Of a stretch of DNA of 64,000 bases, positions 11,216-23,935 are shown in pieces. The DNA is from Megalonaias nervosa. Its lineage: Eukaryota > Mollusca > Bivalvia > Unionida > Unionidae. The stretch is from contig JAECUM010012922.1 in NCBI GenBank assembly GCA_016617855.1, forward strand, positions 1-64,000. The letters run 5' to 3'. Position 1 is the first letter of the stretch. Each line of letters starts with the position of its first letter. The notes below the pieces were generated by a model. It did not search any database, was not told the origin of the DNA, and worked only from the letters and a program-made list of their open reading frames with translations. The translations under genes and the position numbers were made by a program.

Positions 11216-12305
11216 GTATGCAGACACATATATATATATATTCTCATATACACTAGTAGCGCATACATATCTACATATACACAAGTTTATTACATATTTT
11301 AGTCAAAGACAATCTTCAGTGTTAGCTGTGAAAAACTATACTTCATAGATTAGCCAACAAACTATCATAAAAAGCTATTAATACAGTAATATATATTAGA
11401 AGGTTCAGAGATAATATTACGATTGATATTTAGTTCGCGATTCAGAGGTAGATAACTAACGTTGATTGTACTAGGATTGAATGTTAACATTTTTGTTGCA
11501 AACCCTCTGAAAAGGTCATGTTTTACGTTAAGGAGCACAAGATCTAAGAACGAAGTAGAAACTGTTCCATTCAAAATGAATTGTGCCATTTCGATTAATA
11601 TAGGAACACCTAATTCTTACCTATCTACCTCTCTTGTTGCCAACGTGGAAAATTCAAATCATTTCTCTAATTGCAAGAGAAAAGGACCAGATAATGATAA
11701 TATGTTTAACGTCGAATGATATATAGAGTTCGGACTTACAGATTGAAGATCAATGTACTATATGGAATTCGTTTCCGAAATGAAGTTTGCATTAAATCAT
11801 ATAGGAATATTCTCATTAAATAATGAACGACGACAAAGTTCGCCCCTTAGCCTTCGTTTAGAGATGGAAGTCACGATTATTCCATTTTCTCTCAAACAAG
11901 GATTTCTAAAATTCACTGAGATGAAAATGTTATGCAATGAGGTATGTTGTCATCAAACATGTGATGCTATTGTCAACAACAATGATCAAATTTAGGGAAT
12001 AGTGATGGAATACATTACTACTCAATTATATATATAACTAGGGGTTTCAGCATCACCGACCTATACAACTAACATAAATCTTTAACAGTAATTACGTATC
12101 CTGTATATATAAGAATCTTGGTAGGCGTTTTTTGCAGTCCAGGCTACGTAACACAAGGACATTTAGCATCAAACATTTTAATGACGTGGGCACAATAAAC
12201 ATATTGAGTGATAGAATACATGAAGTGGGTGGCCATTCATTGTTTAGAATAGCGTATTGTATTCTTATAATCAAAGAATGATCATTGTAGTTTAATTAAG
12301 TCAGT

Positions 12306-12331
12306 AATAATAATAATAATAATAATAATAA
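12306..12331. repeat. (AAT)n microsatellite
   Basis: About nine consecutive AAT/TAA triplets. Confidence 0.95.
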
Positions 12332-13623
12332 ACCACTTACCTGATTTCCTCTGATTTATAGAATAGTCTTACGTCTTCAATAGTATACATGCAGATATAC
12401 AAGGAAGTATAATGTAACTCTCTATACGTCGCAATTTGGCAACATGCCCACGTAGACAAGCAACATGTGAATCTTTGTCTTGAATATGGGGCACAGCAAA
12501 GGATACTGTAAGTATAAAGTATTTTATATTAATAGCGTGGGTCTAAATGGTTGTTGTCACCTTCCAATACAGTAAAAATTAGAAGATCCAATGAGTTTTA
12601 CCTTAAAGTGTTAATTGTTTCTTAAGTCCATATGACATAGTAAACACTTAAAGGCCGTATGGGTGTTGATGCATAGTTCATATGGCTAACTGGTCTTCAG
12701 AGTGCAATGATATGGTATGTTTTACGTTGTCTACCCACTGAACTATTAAAATGACAACTCAACATTTTTGAGGGAGCTATTTTAAGTTTGCATAATAAGT
12801 ATAAACTCTGTGTGTGCACTATGCAACTTTTAAATTTCAAGTTTAAACTTTTTCATTTTTATTATAATCACTTTTATGTTTCTAACGCAACTTGTTATCC
12901 ACAGAGAAGGAATAATCAATTAAACGGATAGCCTAACTCTAATACTAGCAACCATGTGTTTGTTGTTGGTGAAGTGGTTATAAGAATAGGGACAGCACTA
13001 CGGTTCATACATGTCATTAAGTTAAACCTCTGTTGCAACTAATCATACCTTGTGCTGACGCTGTTAAATATAGAGAATAACGTCTTTATGGCAAATGCAG
13101 GGAAGTGAATGTTTTTCAAATATTTGAGGTATATAGCAAAACTTTAAATAACACCTTCAAGTATTAGGGACAAATTCTATAAAAGTTTGTCCATTAACAG
13201 TTTTAAAATTGGGTCGGCCATTCAAAACTTTAAGAAAATGTAATTTTATGGCCAGTCAAGGGACAATAAATGAACTGTGAATAAATGTAAATAATTATAT
13301 TGTTGCTAGTAGGAAATATAACATCCATACATGTTAACTGGGCATGTGCTTCAGGTTCGATGCAGATAGAATGCATCTTCAACTAATCAGCATGAGTCTC
13401 GTGATGTCTCCAAATTCCATTGAACTTTTCCTAATATCTGAGTTCCAAGAAAATATGAAGGTTGAATATATCCAAACGACATGATAACAAGTGGATCACT
13501 TACAGAATGTTTAACGCCAGTAAATGTTTGTTTTATTATGCGACTTCATCGTATTATTGACTTTAATGTATTTGTTTTACAACTTAAGTATTGAATAAAG
13601 AAACATGATGCTCCATCGAAATG

Positions 13624-13707
13624 TTTTTCGTCCGAAATATTTTCTAAACTGAAGTTACTTAACTGTTTATCGTCCGAAAAATTTTCTAGACTGAAGTTAC
13701 CTAACTG
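13624..13707. repeat. 42-bp tandem duplication
   Basis: Two adjacent 42-bp copies with the same 'cgtccgaaa.attttct' and 'actgaagttac.taactg' core, differing at a few positions. Confidence 0.9.
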
Positions 13708-15015
13708 TGTACAGAAAAGACTTGCAGACGAGAATTAGACTTTACATATTCACATAATTCCACAGCTATGAACTGTCATGGTGCCATATATCCCTAAGGT
13801 GTAAAGTTATATGATGGACCAATATATTAATATCATTCAACAACACCATTGACCATAACGAACAGAAATGAAACTGAAACGATAATTTAAAGGCTGTTTA
13901 ATTTGCAAAACCGTAAAATTTTGTGGGGAAATAAATATAGTTATTATATGCTCATTTTTGTCTCCGTTAACTTCACATTGTCCGAATTGTGCTATATTTT
14001 ACAATATCGCACACCTTCGTATTGCACTCACATGCACTACACGTGTGCCCAGTAGTGTATTAGGAACTACTTTGTAAACAATTCATGTACTCTCATGTAG
14101 TAGACGCTTTACGTTTTGGTTGATTAAATTTGTTTCTGAATGAACTAAAGCAGTTGTTTCGTGGACTGCCACATCCCAGCTGCTTTCTTGATACAATGTT
14201 TCAGATTTAGGCTAGCGATAGACGCCGGACAGGTCATAAAATTGCTGGGTCATGCAAGTGACAAGGCATGAACTGTCTTCTTTAGCTGGCAATAAGAATG
14301 GCAAAAAAGATACTTAGTTTTACATCCTGAATTTCCTCAAAATAGATTTTCTTAGTTCTGTAAATCCGAATTACACGAGCCATATCATGAGTTCTAAATC
14401 TTGATTACACACTTTGAAATTGTACTGTAATTTCAACTATATTCCAAGTGCAATTACATCTTCCTTACTGCACTCAAAATGAAATAAACATTATATTCCA
14501 TAGCGTCTTTTTGATAATTACAATTGAAAGAGTTCATATTTTTCCCACATTATGATTCCAACCATTCAATAACAGAACAGAAACACACTTGCAGATATCA
14601 ACACGCTGCTTCCTCGCTGCTGAAAGCAGATGTACTTCATGTAGAATTGACACAGATAAATCCAGTCATTATCACGAAATTTTGCAGAATCGACAATAAC
14701 ACCAAAATCTATTCATTCCAGACTAAATGGAAAAGATGTTGCAATGCGCATTCATTCACAATATGAATCTAAATTTCAATTTTAAGTAGACCAAAACGCC
14801 ATTTTCTTTCGAAAGGATGTCTAGCGAGCGACTAAGTTCAAATTTATCTGGGCGGAGTTATGTGCACATTTAATAATGTTGTTGTGTACTGATGAATCTG
14901 CGCTTGTGTATTTAGTTCGGAATACAGTATAAATTCAGTTACTTTGTTTCTTGTAGTGTATTTTTGTTTACATAATTAAGCCTTAGGTAGAATAAGAAAA
15001 TGAACATATAATAAA

Positions 15016-15153
15016 ACGGTTACTGCATTTGTATGGGAAAATATGGGAAAATATGAACTCTATTTGTCGGATGGAAACAGTGCACTCCCAAGGTCGTGCG
15101 ATATATCCAACCGAAAAACTCGTTTTTATTTTCCAATCAAATGCAGTAACCTA
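15016..15153. mobile_element. MITE-like foldback element
   Basis: GGTTACTGCATTTG at 15,017-15,030 is matched by CAAATGCAGTAACC at 15,140-15,153, and pairing extends inward to about 24 bp with one gap. A second, inner complementary pair (tcggatgga / tccaaccga) supports a foldback structure. Total length is about 138 bp without coding potential. A short non-autonomous DNA transposon is the simplest reading; no target duplication was confirmed. Confidence 0.55.
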
Positions 15154-15714
15154 TAATTACAAAATGGAGATTTTAATGTAATACATTATCTAGCGTTCAG
15201 TGTTGATACATATAAGCGAATGAGAAGAGAATGCACAGAATTACCAGAATGGAAATTTAAAAACAAAACGCTAGGTTCAGGTTCACAGGGAAGATGTTTA
15301 TGTCGTGCTATAAAAATCAACAATAATGCACCCAGAAGATCGTCCATGCAGACTTAAAAATATAACCATAACAAATATACTCATTGTTTTCAAATATGCC
15401 CAACAACGATGCAAGACAGGAAAGAGTTGAATTTAATACCGCTGTTAATGTCTGCGAGACCGTCGACAAACATAAGTGTTTGCGTGTGTGTGCGTGCGGG
15501 GGTGTGTGCATCCGGGTGTGTGTGCGTGTCAAATTTTATAATCGTCCACTATGATCCATCTAAGCATTTACTGCAGGCAATGATTTATACAGGTAGTGCA
15601 GAAATAGCTTATGACTAAAAATATAAAATGAAATCACGTTTATTTGTAAAGTGTAATTCACAGTATATCAATTAAAAATTGATATCTGACTTATTTATGA
15701 TCAAAATTGTCATT
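15154..15714. other. no recognised gene
   Basis: Contains a short GT-rich stretch (15,480-15,530) and otherwise no recognised structure. Confidence 0.6.
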
Positions 15715-16135
15715 GTTGGATATAACGGGGCTCAGATGTTTATTATCCGATATTAGTTGTTTTCGAACTCGTCCGATCTTTCATCAATATTAAGACTCTG
15801 GCCAAGTTTGGTAATAATCAGGTGCTAGAGTGTTGACGAGACAAACTATGGAATTTTTCTCATTCAGTCAAGGGACATAACTCTGAAGTTTATTATCCGG
15901 TATTGGTGAAATATTTTGATGTTGTTTTTTGTTGTTGTTTTTCAGGTTTTTTAAACCCGTCCGAGCTTTCATCAATATAAAGACTCTGAAGAAGTTTAGT
16001 AACGATCGGAAGGTAATAGAGTGCTGACATCAAAAAGTTCATGGACGGACGGAAAACAGATCTTGGCATGAGCCCTACTGGCAAGGCCGGTTAAGCTAAA
16101 ATGAATGAGTAACGGCCGGACGAACGGGCGGATAC
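15715..16135 (+). repeat. mollusc-type dispersed repeat, partly duplicated
   Basis: The segment 'tttattatccg.tatt' ... 'tcatcaatat.aagactctg' occurs twice (about 15,740-15,810 and 15,890-15,995), with 'caagggacataactctg' between them and 'ggacggacggaaaac' and 'gagccctactggcaaggcc' after. These phrases are familiar from high-copy repeats in mollusc genomes (established knowledge, not searched here). Confidence 0.55.
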
Positions 16136-17280
16136 AAAATGCCTTCGTGCAGCATAACAATCCTTGTAAACAAGGTATCAAGTTTAATTATTCTGTCCAT
16201 ATTCTATAGTAGCAGCACTTGTTGGTGAGTGACTCAGGCCACTCTTGTTTTTATTGCAATGACTATACATGTTCGTGTTTAAGACAACATAGAAGAAAAA
16301 AAAACATCAATGCTACAACATTATTACTGTATCATTTGTAAGAAAAACAATTACTTTTATATCACACAATAGAAGTATGACACAATAGAAGTGATCTTCC
16401 ACTTTTGTTACTTAATGCATCTACAAGGGACATTTGGAAGGTAGTGATATTATATTTGAGACTATGTTCATTTAACCACCTGTGAAAACGTGTTGTTCGG
16501 CGTCAGCTTACAAAATAAAGTCGTAAAATTATGAAATACTAGCATATTTAAAACGACATCTTTGTGGAACTAGCATGTGTTAATGACTCGTATTTAATTT
16601 AATTAGACTCTTTCTGGTACTGTTTCGATATACATACTGCTAAAAACTGCAAGAATTAAGTACCACATATAAAAAAATTATTAATTCATGAAAGTGAATT
16701 TTAAATAGTGTCAGTATAACTAAATTATAGAAATAAATGTATACATTATTTTCCTGGGGCGGGGCTGGTTGTTTTTTTTAAACAAAACAAATGATTATTC
16801 GACTATTATCACTACTTTTCTAATGTATTATATCGAAAAGCAATTTTCTAAAGCAAAACATATTTGAATGCACGTATGTATATCTAAATGAACCTCTATA
16901 TTGATTTTTTTTAAATATCAACAGAAAGATTGATGAGGCGTGCAAGTCCAAGTCCGACAATTGCTTCGACAACGTAGATTTTTAAAAATGTGAACTCTTT
17001 TTTCCTCTATAGCATTGTTGCAAAATATGCACACACATTGTTGCATACTTAGATAGGGTGCTAATTAAGGTTGTTCTTAATATCCTCCCAATCACAAAAC
17101 CAATTGAAGATGTTTCGGTCAACAACGATTATCTAAGTCTTTAACGCTACGTCTTGCATTGGTGTACTGTTTTATGTAGACCATGTTGATTTCCGTATCT
17201 CTGAAGCAACATTTGTGTATCACGGTTGATGTTGACAAGGGACGCACGAAGTTCTTTTTATACAATTCATTGTATTATTC
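16136..17280. other. no recognised gene
   Basis: AT-rich, with short open frames only and no recognised repeat family. Confidence 0.6.
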
Positions 17281-17284
17281 TCGA

Positions 17285-17478
17285 GGTACAAAATTCCCAA
17301 TACGCTTGTAAGGTGGTCTAGAGTATTTTTCATCCTCACCATCTAGGACATGGTCGAAGTGGTTATTTGTGTTATAAGCTAACCACTTGTATCCATTGGC
17401 TCCAAGCTTGGTTTTGCATTCAATGAAATATACCTCGATGAGCCTGTTGGATAGGCATGTTTTACATTTTCACTAAAT
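17285..17478 (-). other. coding-like open segment, unidentified
   Basis: On the minus strand one frame stays open for more than 60 codons with a protein-like composition (VYFIECKTKLGANGYKWLAY, then DHVLDGEDEKYSRPPYKRIG). It has no start and I do not recognise a family. It may be an exon or a piece of the retroelement whose integrase lies to the right. Confidence 0.3.
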
Positions 17479-17642
17479 ATTTTCCATGTGTTCATTTTCC
17501 AGGGTTCGTCAACAGGGTTAAAATAAAACGATGTCTGAGCGTTATCAGTTTGAACTAATATGCAATACTCATCTTTGAAAGTTTCTCTTTTCAGAGGAAT
17601 AGTGCTTCATTCTTACGGCAATATGTAAACGAATCATCTTTT

Positions 17643-17860
17643 CGCAGACCCTGTAACTGACGCTCCTATGGTGGATTTATGTTCTTTCGCAGACCCTGTA
17701 GCTGATCGAACTTTGATCAACTTGTGTTCTGTCGCCAACTCTGTTGCTGATAGTCCTTTAGTCGATTTGTGTTCTTTCACCGACATTGTAGCTAACGGTC
17801 CTATGGTCGATTTCTGTGCTTTCGTCGACTCTGCAGATTTTGGTCCGGTTTGCCCACATG
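17643..17860. repeat. ~66-bp tandem repeat, about four copies
   Basis: Units carry 'tggtcgatttgtgttctttcg' and 'gaccctgtagctga'. The period is a multiple of three, so the plus strand reads as a ~22-residue repeat (VDLCSF.D.VAD..), but no start or partner exon supports a protein. Confidence 0.7.
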
Positions 17861-18049
17861 CGGTTAATTTATGTTCTTCTTGCGACGACTTTTTAGCTGA
17901 CTTTCCTATTTCTCCAGGGATTTGTGGCGTTTTCTTTTCTTCGTGCTTTTACAAGACTTCACCAAAGCCACTTGTCATGTAAAGGTTTAGTCTATTTCAG
18001 TTCAATGCCGATTTAAACCCTTTTGCTTGATTCGTCCCCTTCTCTTGAC

Positions 18050-18690
18050 TGTTACAATTGTACTTTGATTCCAGCTTCCCTCCTTTTCAAATATTTTTTC
18101 TCGTAATGTGAAGCACAACACGGTCTCCTACTTTAAATGAATGTTTGCCAACTACGGCGTCATGGTATATCTTTTTGGACAGTTTGCGCTTATGTGATGT
18201 TTATTGAAGCTTCTTCTGTCTTGCACGATAGTTGCACGAAGGCTCCGCACCTGACACTCAAACAATTGTCGTCTTGCCCATCACTGTATGTCAGTATGTC
18301 TAACTGTTTTTCTGCAATCGTGCCTCTCTTCCTTACACCAAGCAGAAACGCGGGTTTTCTTGTTGACACATCGTCGCATGTCCTGTAAGCGAATTGGACA
18401 TACAGTAACTTGTCTTCCCAGTCGTTTTGTCGTTCATTAACAAAGCTAGACAACATGTTGCACAGATTCCATTTAAACTTTTTGGTATGGCCCACGGTTA
18501 GGGGATGATACGCTGAAACAATTCTATGTTCAAACCCAATTTGTTTGTTACAAAACTTTCTTCCTTGATCTGAAATCGGCAAGTTGGGACAACCACGGCT
18601 GGCCACAAATCTAGTAAACGACCGAAGGACAATCTGTGTTGTTTGTTTTGGAATCGACTCAGCTTCCTACATTTTGTCAAATACTCCGTA
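18050..18690 (-). pseudogene. Ty3/gypsy integrase, C-terminal half (relic)
   Basis: Minus strand reads ASRGCPNLPISDQGRKF, FEHRIVSAYHPLTVGHTK, then LCNMLSSFVNERQNDWEDK and VQFAYRTCDD, followed in other frames by the C-terminal segment before 18,190. 'SDQG' holds the second catalytic Asp. The usual E of the 'GQTERFN' motif is Lys here (GHTKKFK), so the catalytic triad is broken. The gene is cut on its 5' side by the (AT)n run at 18,701. Confidence 0.85.
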
Positions 18691-18697
18691 ACTATAA

Positions 18698-18699
<2 letters not shown>

Positions 18700-18776
<77 letters not shown>

Positions 18777-18791
18777 GAGAGAGAGAGAGAG
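18700..18791. repeat. (TA)n then (GA)n microsatellite
   Basis: A TA run (about 18,701-18,771) followed by a GA run (18,774-18,791). It sits at the break in the gypsy integrase. Confidence 0.97.
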
Positions 18792-19849
18792 ACAAAACAG
18801 ACGTTATGTTTAGTCGGTCTATGGAAGTGTTTTCATTTACAGGGAGTACATCAGGATTGTTTAGAATTGTTCAAATACATTATTATTTATTAAATTTATA
18901 AAAATAAACTAAATTGAGCCATAAACCACCAAACCAATTACACTGAACATATAAAATAAAAGAACCGAAGAAGGTATTGTTGTAACTGTGGTAACGCTCC
19001 AAGGTAAGTTAGCTACTTTAAACTTAGCGGTATATATTGCAACGCTAGCGTCATGTTAAGATATCGCCAAAGTGGCCCGCCTAACAGCTAATTGTAACTT
19101 GGGGTTTCCTCTATGGCCTGAACAGTCTTGTAATTTATAATTATTAATTAATGCTCTGTATTATAGGTAACTGTTAACGCTCCATCTAAATCTTTGAACC
19201 ATTTCATGGTTTAAATTTGTCATTTCAGCTTTTATGTTTTAAACAAGTGCAGCCCCAAATCCTGATGCACCCGCTTTAATTAAGGGAGGTCCGTGTTATA
19301 TAGATAATCTCTTAAGTTATCAATTTTCGGAACAATTGTCAGATCCTCTGAAAATTCGGTATGGAATATTGCTATTGGGGAAATGGTGTGGCACAAGTAG
19401 TGTTTTAGTTTTTTAAGACTTTATGTTCATATTTCACTGAATGACTTGAATACACTTTGAAATGAAAGAACGAGAGAACTGTCGATATGGTTTGTTATTC
19501 AAAATAAGGCATTTTAGTGAATAAACTGTGAATTTTGAAAATATGGTAAAAGTACGAAACCTTTCCGGTAGACACTATATTATGCATAAATGGGATAAAA
19601 AAAATTGTGTGGACACGACTATGGTTCTGCAAGTTGATCATGCATTACGAGGATGAACTTTACAAATAAGTGGAAAATGCAATTTATAATACACCCTTTT
19701 GATGCGATGGGGTTAAAATTTTTGTTTCCTTTGACGAGATGAGTCTTAAATCTCTGCGTTTCATATTATATGTTGCTCTAACGAATATCGATACTTTATA
19801 ATTTTTATATTCATAATTATCAATGACGGAAGAATCGATTATTCAAAAT
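18792..19849. other. no recognised gene, between the two gypsy integrase pieces
   Basis: AT-rich and without coding signal; separates the N- and C-terminal integrase relics by about 1.1 kb. Confidence 0.6.
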
Positions 19850-20075
19850 CGATTGATATCGATTCCAGCTGTAGGCCTAATCAAAAGTGGACCAAACAAA
19901 ATAACAAATAATGCGTACTTTTCTTGGTCTTCTTTAATGGACCGATCAAATCAATTCCAATCTGATGAAATCCCGACTATGATACAGGAATATGTTTTTT
20001 GGCCTTTTTCAAGTTGCCTTTTCTCTGGCACTTATCATAGTTCTTGACAAAGTTGCTCACATCCTCCTAAGAACG
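19850..20075 (-). pseudogene. Ty3/gypsy integrase, N-terminal half (relic)
   Basis: Minus strand reads NFVKNYDKCQRKGNLKKA, a stop, then FHQIGIDLIGPLKKT. 'DKCQRKG' is the second half of the HHCC zinc-binding domain and 'GIDLIGPL' contains the first catalytic Asp. Same strand and element type as the fragment at 18,050-18,690, so probably one element interrupted between them. Confidence 0.8.
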
Positions 20076-20975
20076 TTTCTAGTCATATCTGCTATTTATT
20101 TTTCCATCCAATACAGAAACAAAATGTTCCTTGTAATTAAATATTGTTTGTAAATAATAAAATTATGCAAAGTTATTTACATAAAGTTACATCATCCAGT
20201 TATTATTCGAGGTTCTGTAGCATAGCGACGTTGTTTAAAATATTAGTAAATATGTATACTAGCCTTGACAATCATGTCTCTTGTGGAAGTATGGAATTTA
20301 AACAAGCATTCAAAAGAACCTCTGACCGATGTGCAATATTCATGAAATATAAACACTTAGATCGGGGGCTAATCCTATGACGGTGTGACTTTTAAGTTTA
20401 AAGTAAATTATCCGTGTAACACATCTTTCAAAAAGCGGTGAAATAGCGGGCCATGGACATACTTAATGATGTAAAGTACACGGCTGTGAATCAAAATGGC
20501 ATTATGGTAGATTTGCTGACACTGCTTACGTAAATATCTAGCACAAACCGATACATCGCGCCTATTGTAAAGAGATAATTATGTAAATATAGTTACATGT
20601 TATCACTATTTAAGCAATATTCAAATTCGTATAAATATAACACACTAACATATATGTTTTCTCTAATTTACGGCTTGTAATTAAAGTACAATGAAAATTT
20701 GTTGACTGCTGGAAATTCCGACTGAGAACTTTTTGTTGTATTTTTAGATCGACTTTCCAACAGGTGTATGCAGTCATAATAACGTTATTGCTGTAATTCA
20801 TTAATACACTATTGTGGATAGTTGTTGATACATTAACCACGGTCAAAATACACTTCTGACAATGGTTGTAGGGAATTTCACTTCAAGTATAACATTGATG
20901 TTCTATATCAGGTAACACTAGATAAATTTTAGATATTACAGTTGTTGATGAATGCCTTTTACCGGCTCATCAACA
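20076..20975. other. no recognised gene
   Basis: Upstream of the gypsy integrase a reverse transcriptase would be expected on the minus strand, but I see no RT motif here. Short open frames only. Confidence 0.5.
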
Positions 20976-21190
20976 CATTATAGGTTATTCAGAGCAGCCC
21001 CCAAGAAAGTGGGAGGATGCATGGGCATCCGGGATACCTGCCCTGTTATTACTATTGAATAGATTCCCATGGTTCTTTAGCGTGCTCGGAGGATAGAACG
21101 CCCGGTTTGCGTCCCCATGCGACGGATGAGGTTAAGGGAAAGTGTCTTCCCAAAAACACACCAACGAATCCATTATCTTTATGATGATGT
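20976..21190. repeat. probable mollusc dispersed repeat (SINE-like)
   Basis: GC-richer island with 'aagggaaagtgtcttccca' and 'acacaccaacgaatcc'. Phrases of this kind close a common invertebrate SINE-like repeat. Recognised by phrase only. Confidence 0.3.
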
Positions 21191-21402
21191 AAGATTTGAA
21201 AGAAGCATAACGTAAATACACAAGGTTAGATTTTCTGTTCTTAAACCGAACCTGTGGAAAACAAAACCTCACGCTTTCAGCACTCTTAGATGTCCTCCAT
21301 GTTCCTGGGTTTGTATACTCGAACGCATTGTTTTTACGTCGTTCTTTTTTGTATTACTTTTAAGTCCATTTTTCTTGTCACTATGCGTAAGTCGATTGTT
21401 TT

Positions 21403-21879
21403 CTATGTAAAATGCGCTGCATTTCCTTCTGAAGTTTCTTTTTTATCTTTATATTTTAAAGTCACAAGATATTTTCCATTCTCAACGAAGGCATATGCGT
21501 TATAATATTCCCTGTGATTCATGACTGAAGTAACTAATGGCATGAAAAACAGACCCACCCACCCCTTATATAGCTTACAACATTTTTCTAACCGACAACG
21601 TGGGTCGGTCTTGAAATAAAACATGATTGAAGTTTCATTAAAACACTCTTGAAGTTTCATTGATGATCCCTCTGTCGAGTGTACAGTCTGGTCTTGACTT
21701 ACTGCAGTCGGGTGTCTTTGATGATGCCGCTCATCTTTTCCTTGTAGTAGTTGGTAGGCAGAGACATCGAGGGATCGAAACTTTCTTCTGAAGAAATGAG
21801 TGGAGACTGACCAAGCAAGAGCAAGAAGCAGAAAAAGAAGAAGAAAATGACTGAAGAATTGCCGCAATTGAAAAGACAC
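21403..21879 (-). other. candidate ORF with hydrophobic N-terminus, unidentified
   Basis: 158 codons open from a GTG; no ATG sits at the start. The first 30 residues hold a strongly hydrophobic stretch (HFLLLFLLLALAWSV), like a signal peptide or membrane anchor. The rest contains a CRLEKCCKLY segment and several prolines but no family I know. Its upstream part overlaps a SINE-like box B (21,911-21,921), and no splice structure is evident. Could be chance. Confidence 0.25.
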
Positions 21880-21889
21880 TGCGTTTGAA

Positions 21890-22120
21890 ACCTTATCGCC
21901 TCTTACAGCTGCTGGTTCGAATCCAATGGGAGTTCGTCATGTACGTGAGAAAGAGTAGATTCTTACGGATGGTGAGTTATATGCAGTACTGGTTCAACCC
22001 AGGAAAAAGTGGGTGATTTGCCTTTACCACTAGAAATCAAGTGTTATATATTCAGTCAACCAAAGGCCATATGAAGTTTTAAGTGGAGACCGTAAGACAT
22101 TTTTCCGTAAGTCATTCTGA
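21890..22120 (+). repeat. possible tRNA-derived SINE
   Basis: Box-B-like GGTTCGAATCC at 21,911-21,921, then 'gagttcgtcatgtacgtgag' and 'ccaggaaaaagtgggtgatt'. The body resembles common mollusc SINEs. Confidence 0.35.
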
Positions 22121-22121
22121 T

Positions 22122-22123
<2 letters not shown>

Positions 22124-22194
<71 letters not shown>

Positions 22195-22212
22195 CAGAGA
22201 GACAGAGAGAAA
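22124..22212. repeat. (TA)n with (CAGA)n end
   Basis: TA run (about 22,126-22,190) followed by short CAGA units. Confidence 0.97.
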
Positions 22213-22321
22213 ACGTATAATAATTCACCGTTTCGGAGAGTCAGATGTTATGGATACGGTCAATATTTTATACCTTGGAGTTTGTTATTCTATATGGATT
22301 AATGACCGGGGTTCATTTTTC

Positions 22322-22325
<4 letters not shown>

Positions 22326-22352
<27 letters not shown>
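22326..22352. repeat. poly(A) run
   Basis: About 26 consecutive A. Could be the tail of a retroposed copy; no body was identified upstream. Confidence 0.9.
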
Positions 22353-22356
<4 letters not shown>

Positions 22357-22489
22357 GACCGAGCCGTCATTATTCTATGTGGGGTCGATTTACTTCAATA
22401 CATCGGCTTGCATGTGTAAAATGAACATTAATGAAGTACGTTTGGCGCGGATATACTTTATCTAAGAACATTAAACTACAAAGTATGAT

Positions 22490-22530
22490 ATATATTTATT
22501 TATTTATTTATTTATTTACTTATTTATTTC
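22490..22530. repeat. (TATT)n microsatellite
   Basis: Tetranucleotide TTTA/TATT repeats, nearly pure. Confidence 0.95.
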
Positions 22531-23346
22531 TCCAATTTCTATTCACGTTACAATGTCAAAGTCACTGTTACGAAACAGTTATTTGCCAACGCATTTCATT
22601 TTTGAGTGATAGTAGAATCCTTCAGTCGTCCTCATAAAAGTCATCGCAAAATGTATTATTAATGGTTAATTGTTACTGACTTAATTGCCCAAACGTCCAA
22701 AGTCAAGAGAGAAGTTTACAAACATTACTAATTAATTCTTGCTCATTGATACATTAAGAAAGGGGAGGGGGTAAAATATGGGGAAACGATTTCTTTTTCT
22801 TATTTCCAAGAAAGCTCAGAGATGCCTAAATTACTAAGGCCACAAAGTCTCTAAACGTGTACACTTTAAAATAACCGAAATGATTTCGTTTAATCAATCC
22901 AATTCGAAACTCAACCTTTCCTACGATCTGCACGTTAGGCTCACAGTTCACATGTGTCTATATCTAAACCATTTATTGATATGTACACTTGTAACAAATT
23001 AAGCATCAACGCAGTTTTCCAAGTTCACAATTAGCCTGGCACACACATTTTACTGCAAGTGAAAGAAAGAAAGAACAAATCTATTCTATTAAAACCCGAC
23101 AAGACCTTCGTGTGGCACAAATGACTGGAAATACACCCAAATAACAGATGCATAAACATTTGAAGGGTTGACTACCAAATCAATATATGTATATTCCTTT
23201 TTCAACTTTCAAAGTGTCCATATATATTGAAAGTTTGCTTGAAATGAGACGATGACGTACTCTGTGTTATTTTCATTACTAAATATTGACAAGAGATAGA
23301 AGTTCACTGAGCACATTTTCCCTCATGTATAATAATGAACCCATTG
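22531..23346. other. no recognised gene
   Basis: Flank of element A on its left. Short open frames only. Confidence 0.6.
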
Positions 23347-23352
23347 TTCCGA
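23347..23352. other. left target-site duplication of element A (TTCCGA)
   Basis: TTCCGA directly precedes the left TIR, and the same six bases directly follow the right TIR (36,599-36,604). Six-bp target duplications are the hallmark of Polinton integration. Confidence 0.75.
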
Positions 23353-23713
23353 GCAGCAGGGGGATTGGTTAACCGACCTTGTTTGGTGTTTTTAAGGGTC
23401 CATATTTTAAATCGAGCCCCTTAAAAAAATGTTGAGATTTTATATTGAAAACGCTTATTCCATCATTGTATCCACCGCAGACGAATTGGGGGTGATGTCC
23501 ACGGGTGCAACGGAGGACCTCCCCACCATGTGTGTTATAAAATAACTGACTTATCATTGAGCCCCAAAAAATGAGTAGTCACTGAAAGCAAAGTAGTATT
23601 CGGTAATGAGTATCCCTAGAAAAATATAACAGAGTTGCTCGGGCACGTCGCTAGGTTTACCGATAATTGATGGTTTGATGTGATACCTTTTAGTATATAA
23701 TCTATGTGCTGAC
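23353..23713 (+). repeat. left terminal inverted repeat of element A
   Basis: Matches the reverse complement of 36,279-36,598. Shared blocks include 'ttggtgtttttaa', 'atgttgagat.ttatatt', 'ggtgatgtccacgggt', 'catgtgtgttataaaataac' and 'ttttagtatataatct.tgt'. A ~50-bp stretch near 23,590-23,640 is present only here. Confidence 0.9.
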
Positions 23714-23935
23714 CGGCTGCTCAACGAAAGACTTCGAGATCGATGCAATATCATGTTCTTGGATCGTGGAAATTAATTGTAATAAATCCATCTGAGGTTT
23801 TCCGATCATGTACAAACACGATTTTAAACCTATTTATGTCCATGTCGCCGGGGCACCACGTCTGATGAATATTTCACATTGAATATGTATCAACGCCGTT
23901 AAAAAAGATAACCAAAACATTACAGTTATCACTGA

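Larger units (their letters stand above)
11216..15010. other. intergenic-like DNA, no recognised gene
   Basis: AT-rich DNA with short open frames only (for example 11,462-11,719 and 11,753-11,995, +). I recognise no protein family. It includes an (AAT)n run at about 12,306-12,331 and a 42-bp tandem duplication at 13,624-13,707, listed separately. Confidence 0.6.

Noticed and set aside
17668..17982. Cys/Asp-rich 104-codon repeat protein
   Set aside because: Open because of a 66-bp tandem repeat; no signal peptide, start context or neighbouring exon supports it.
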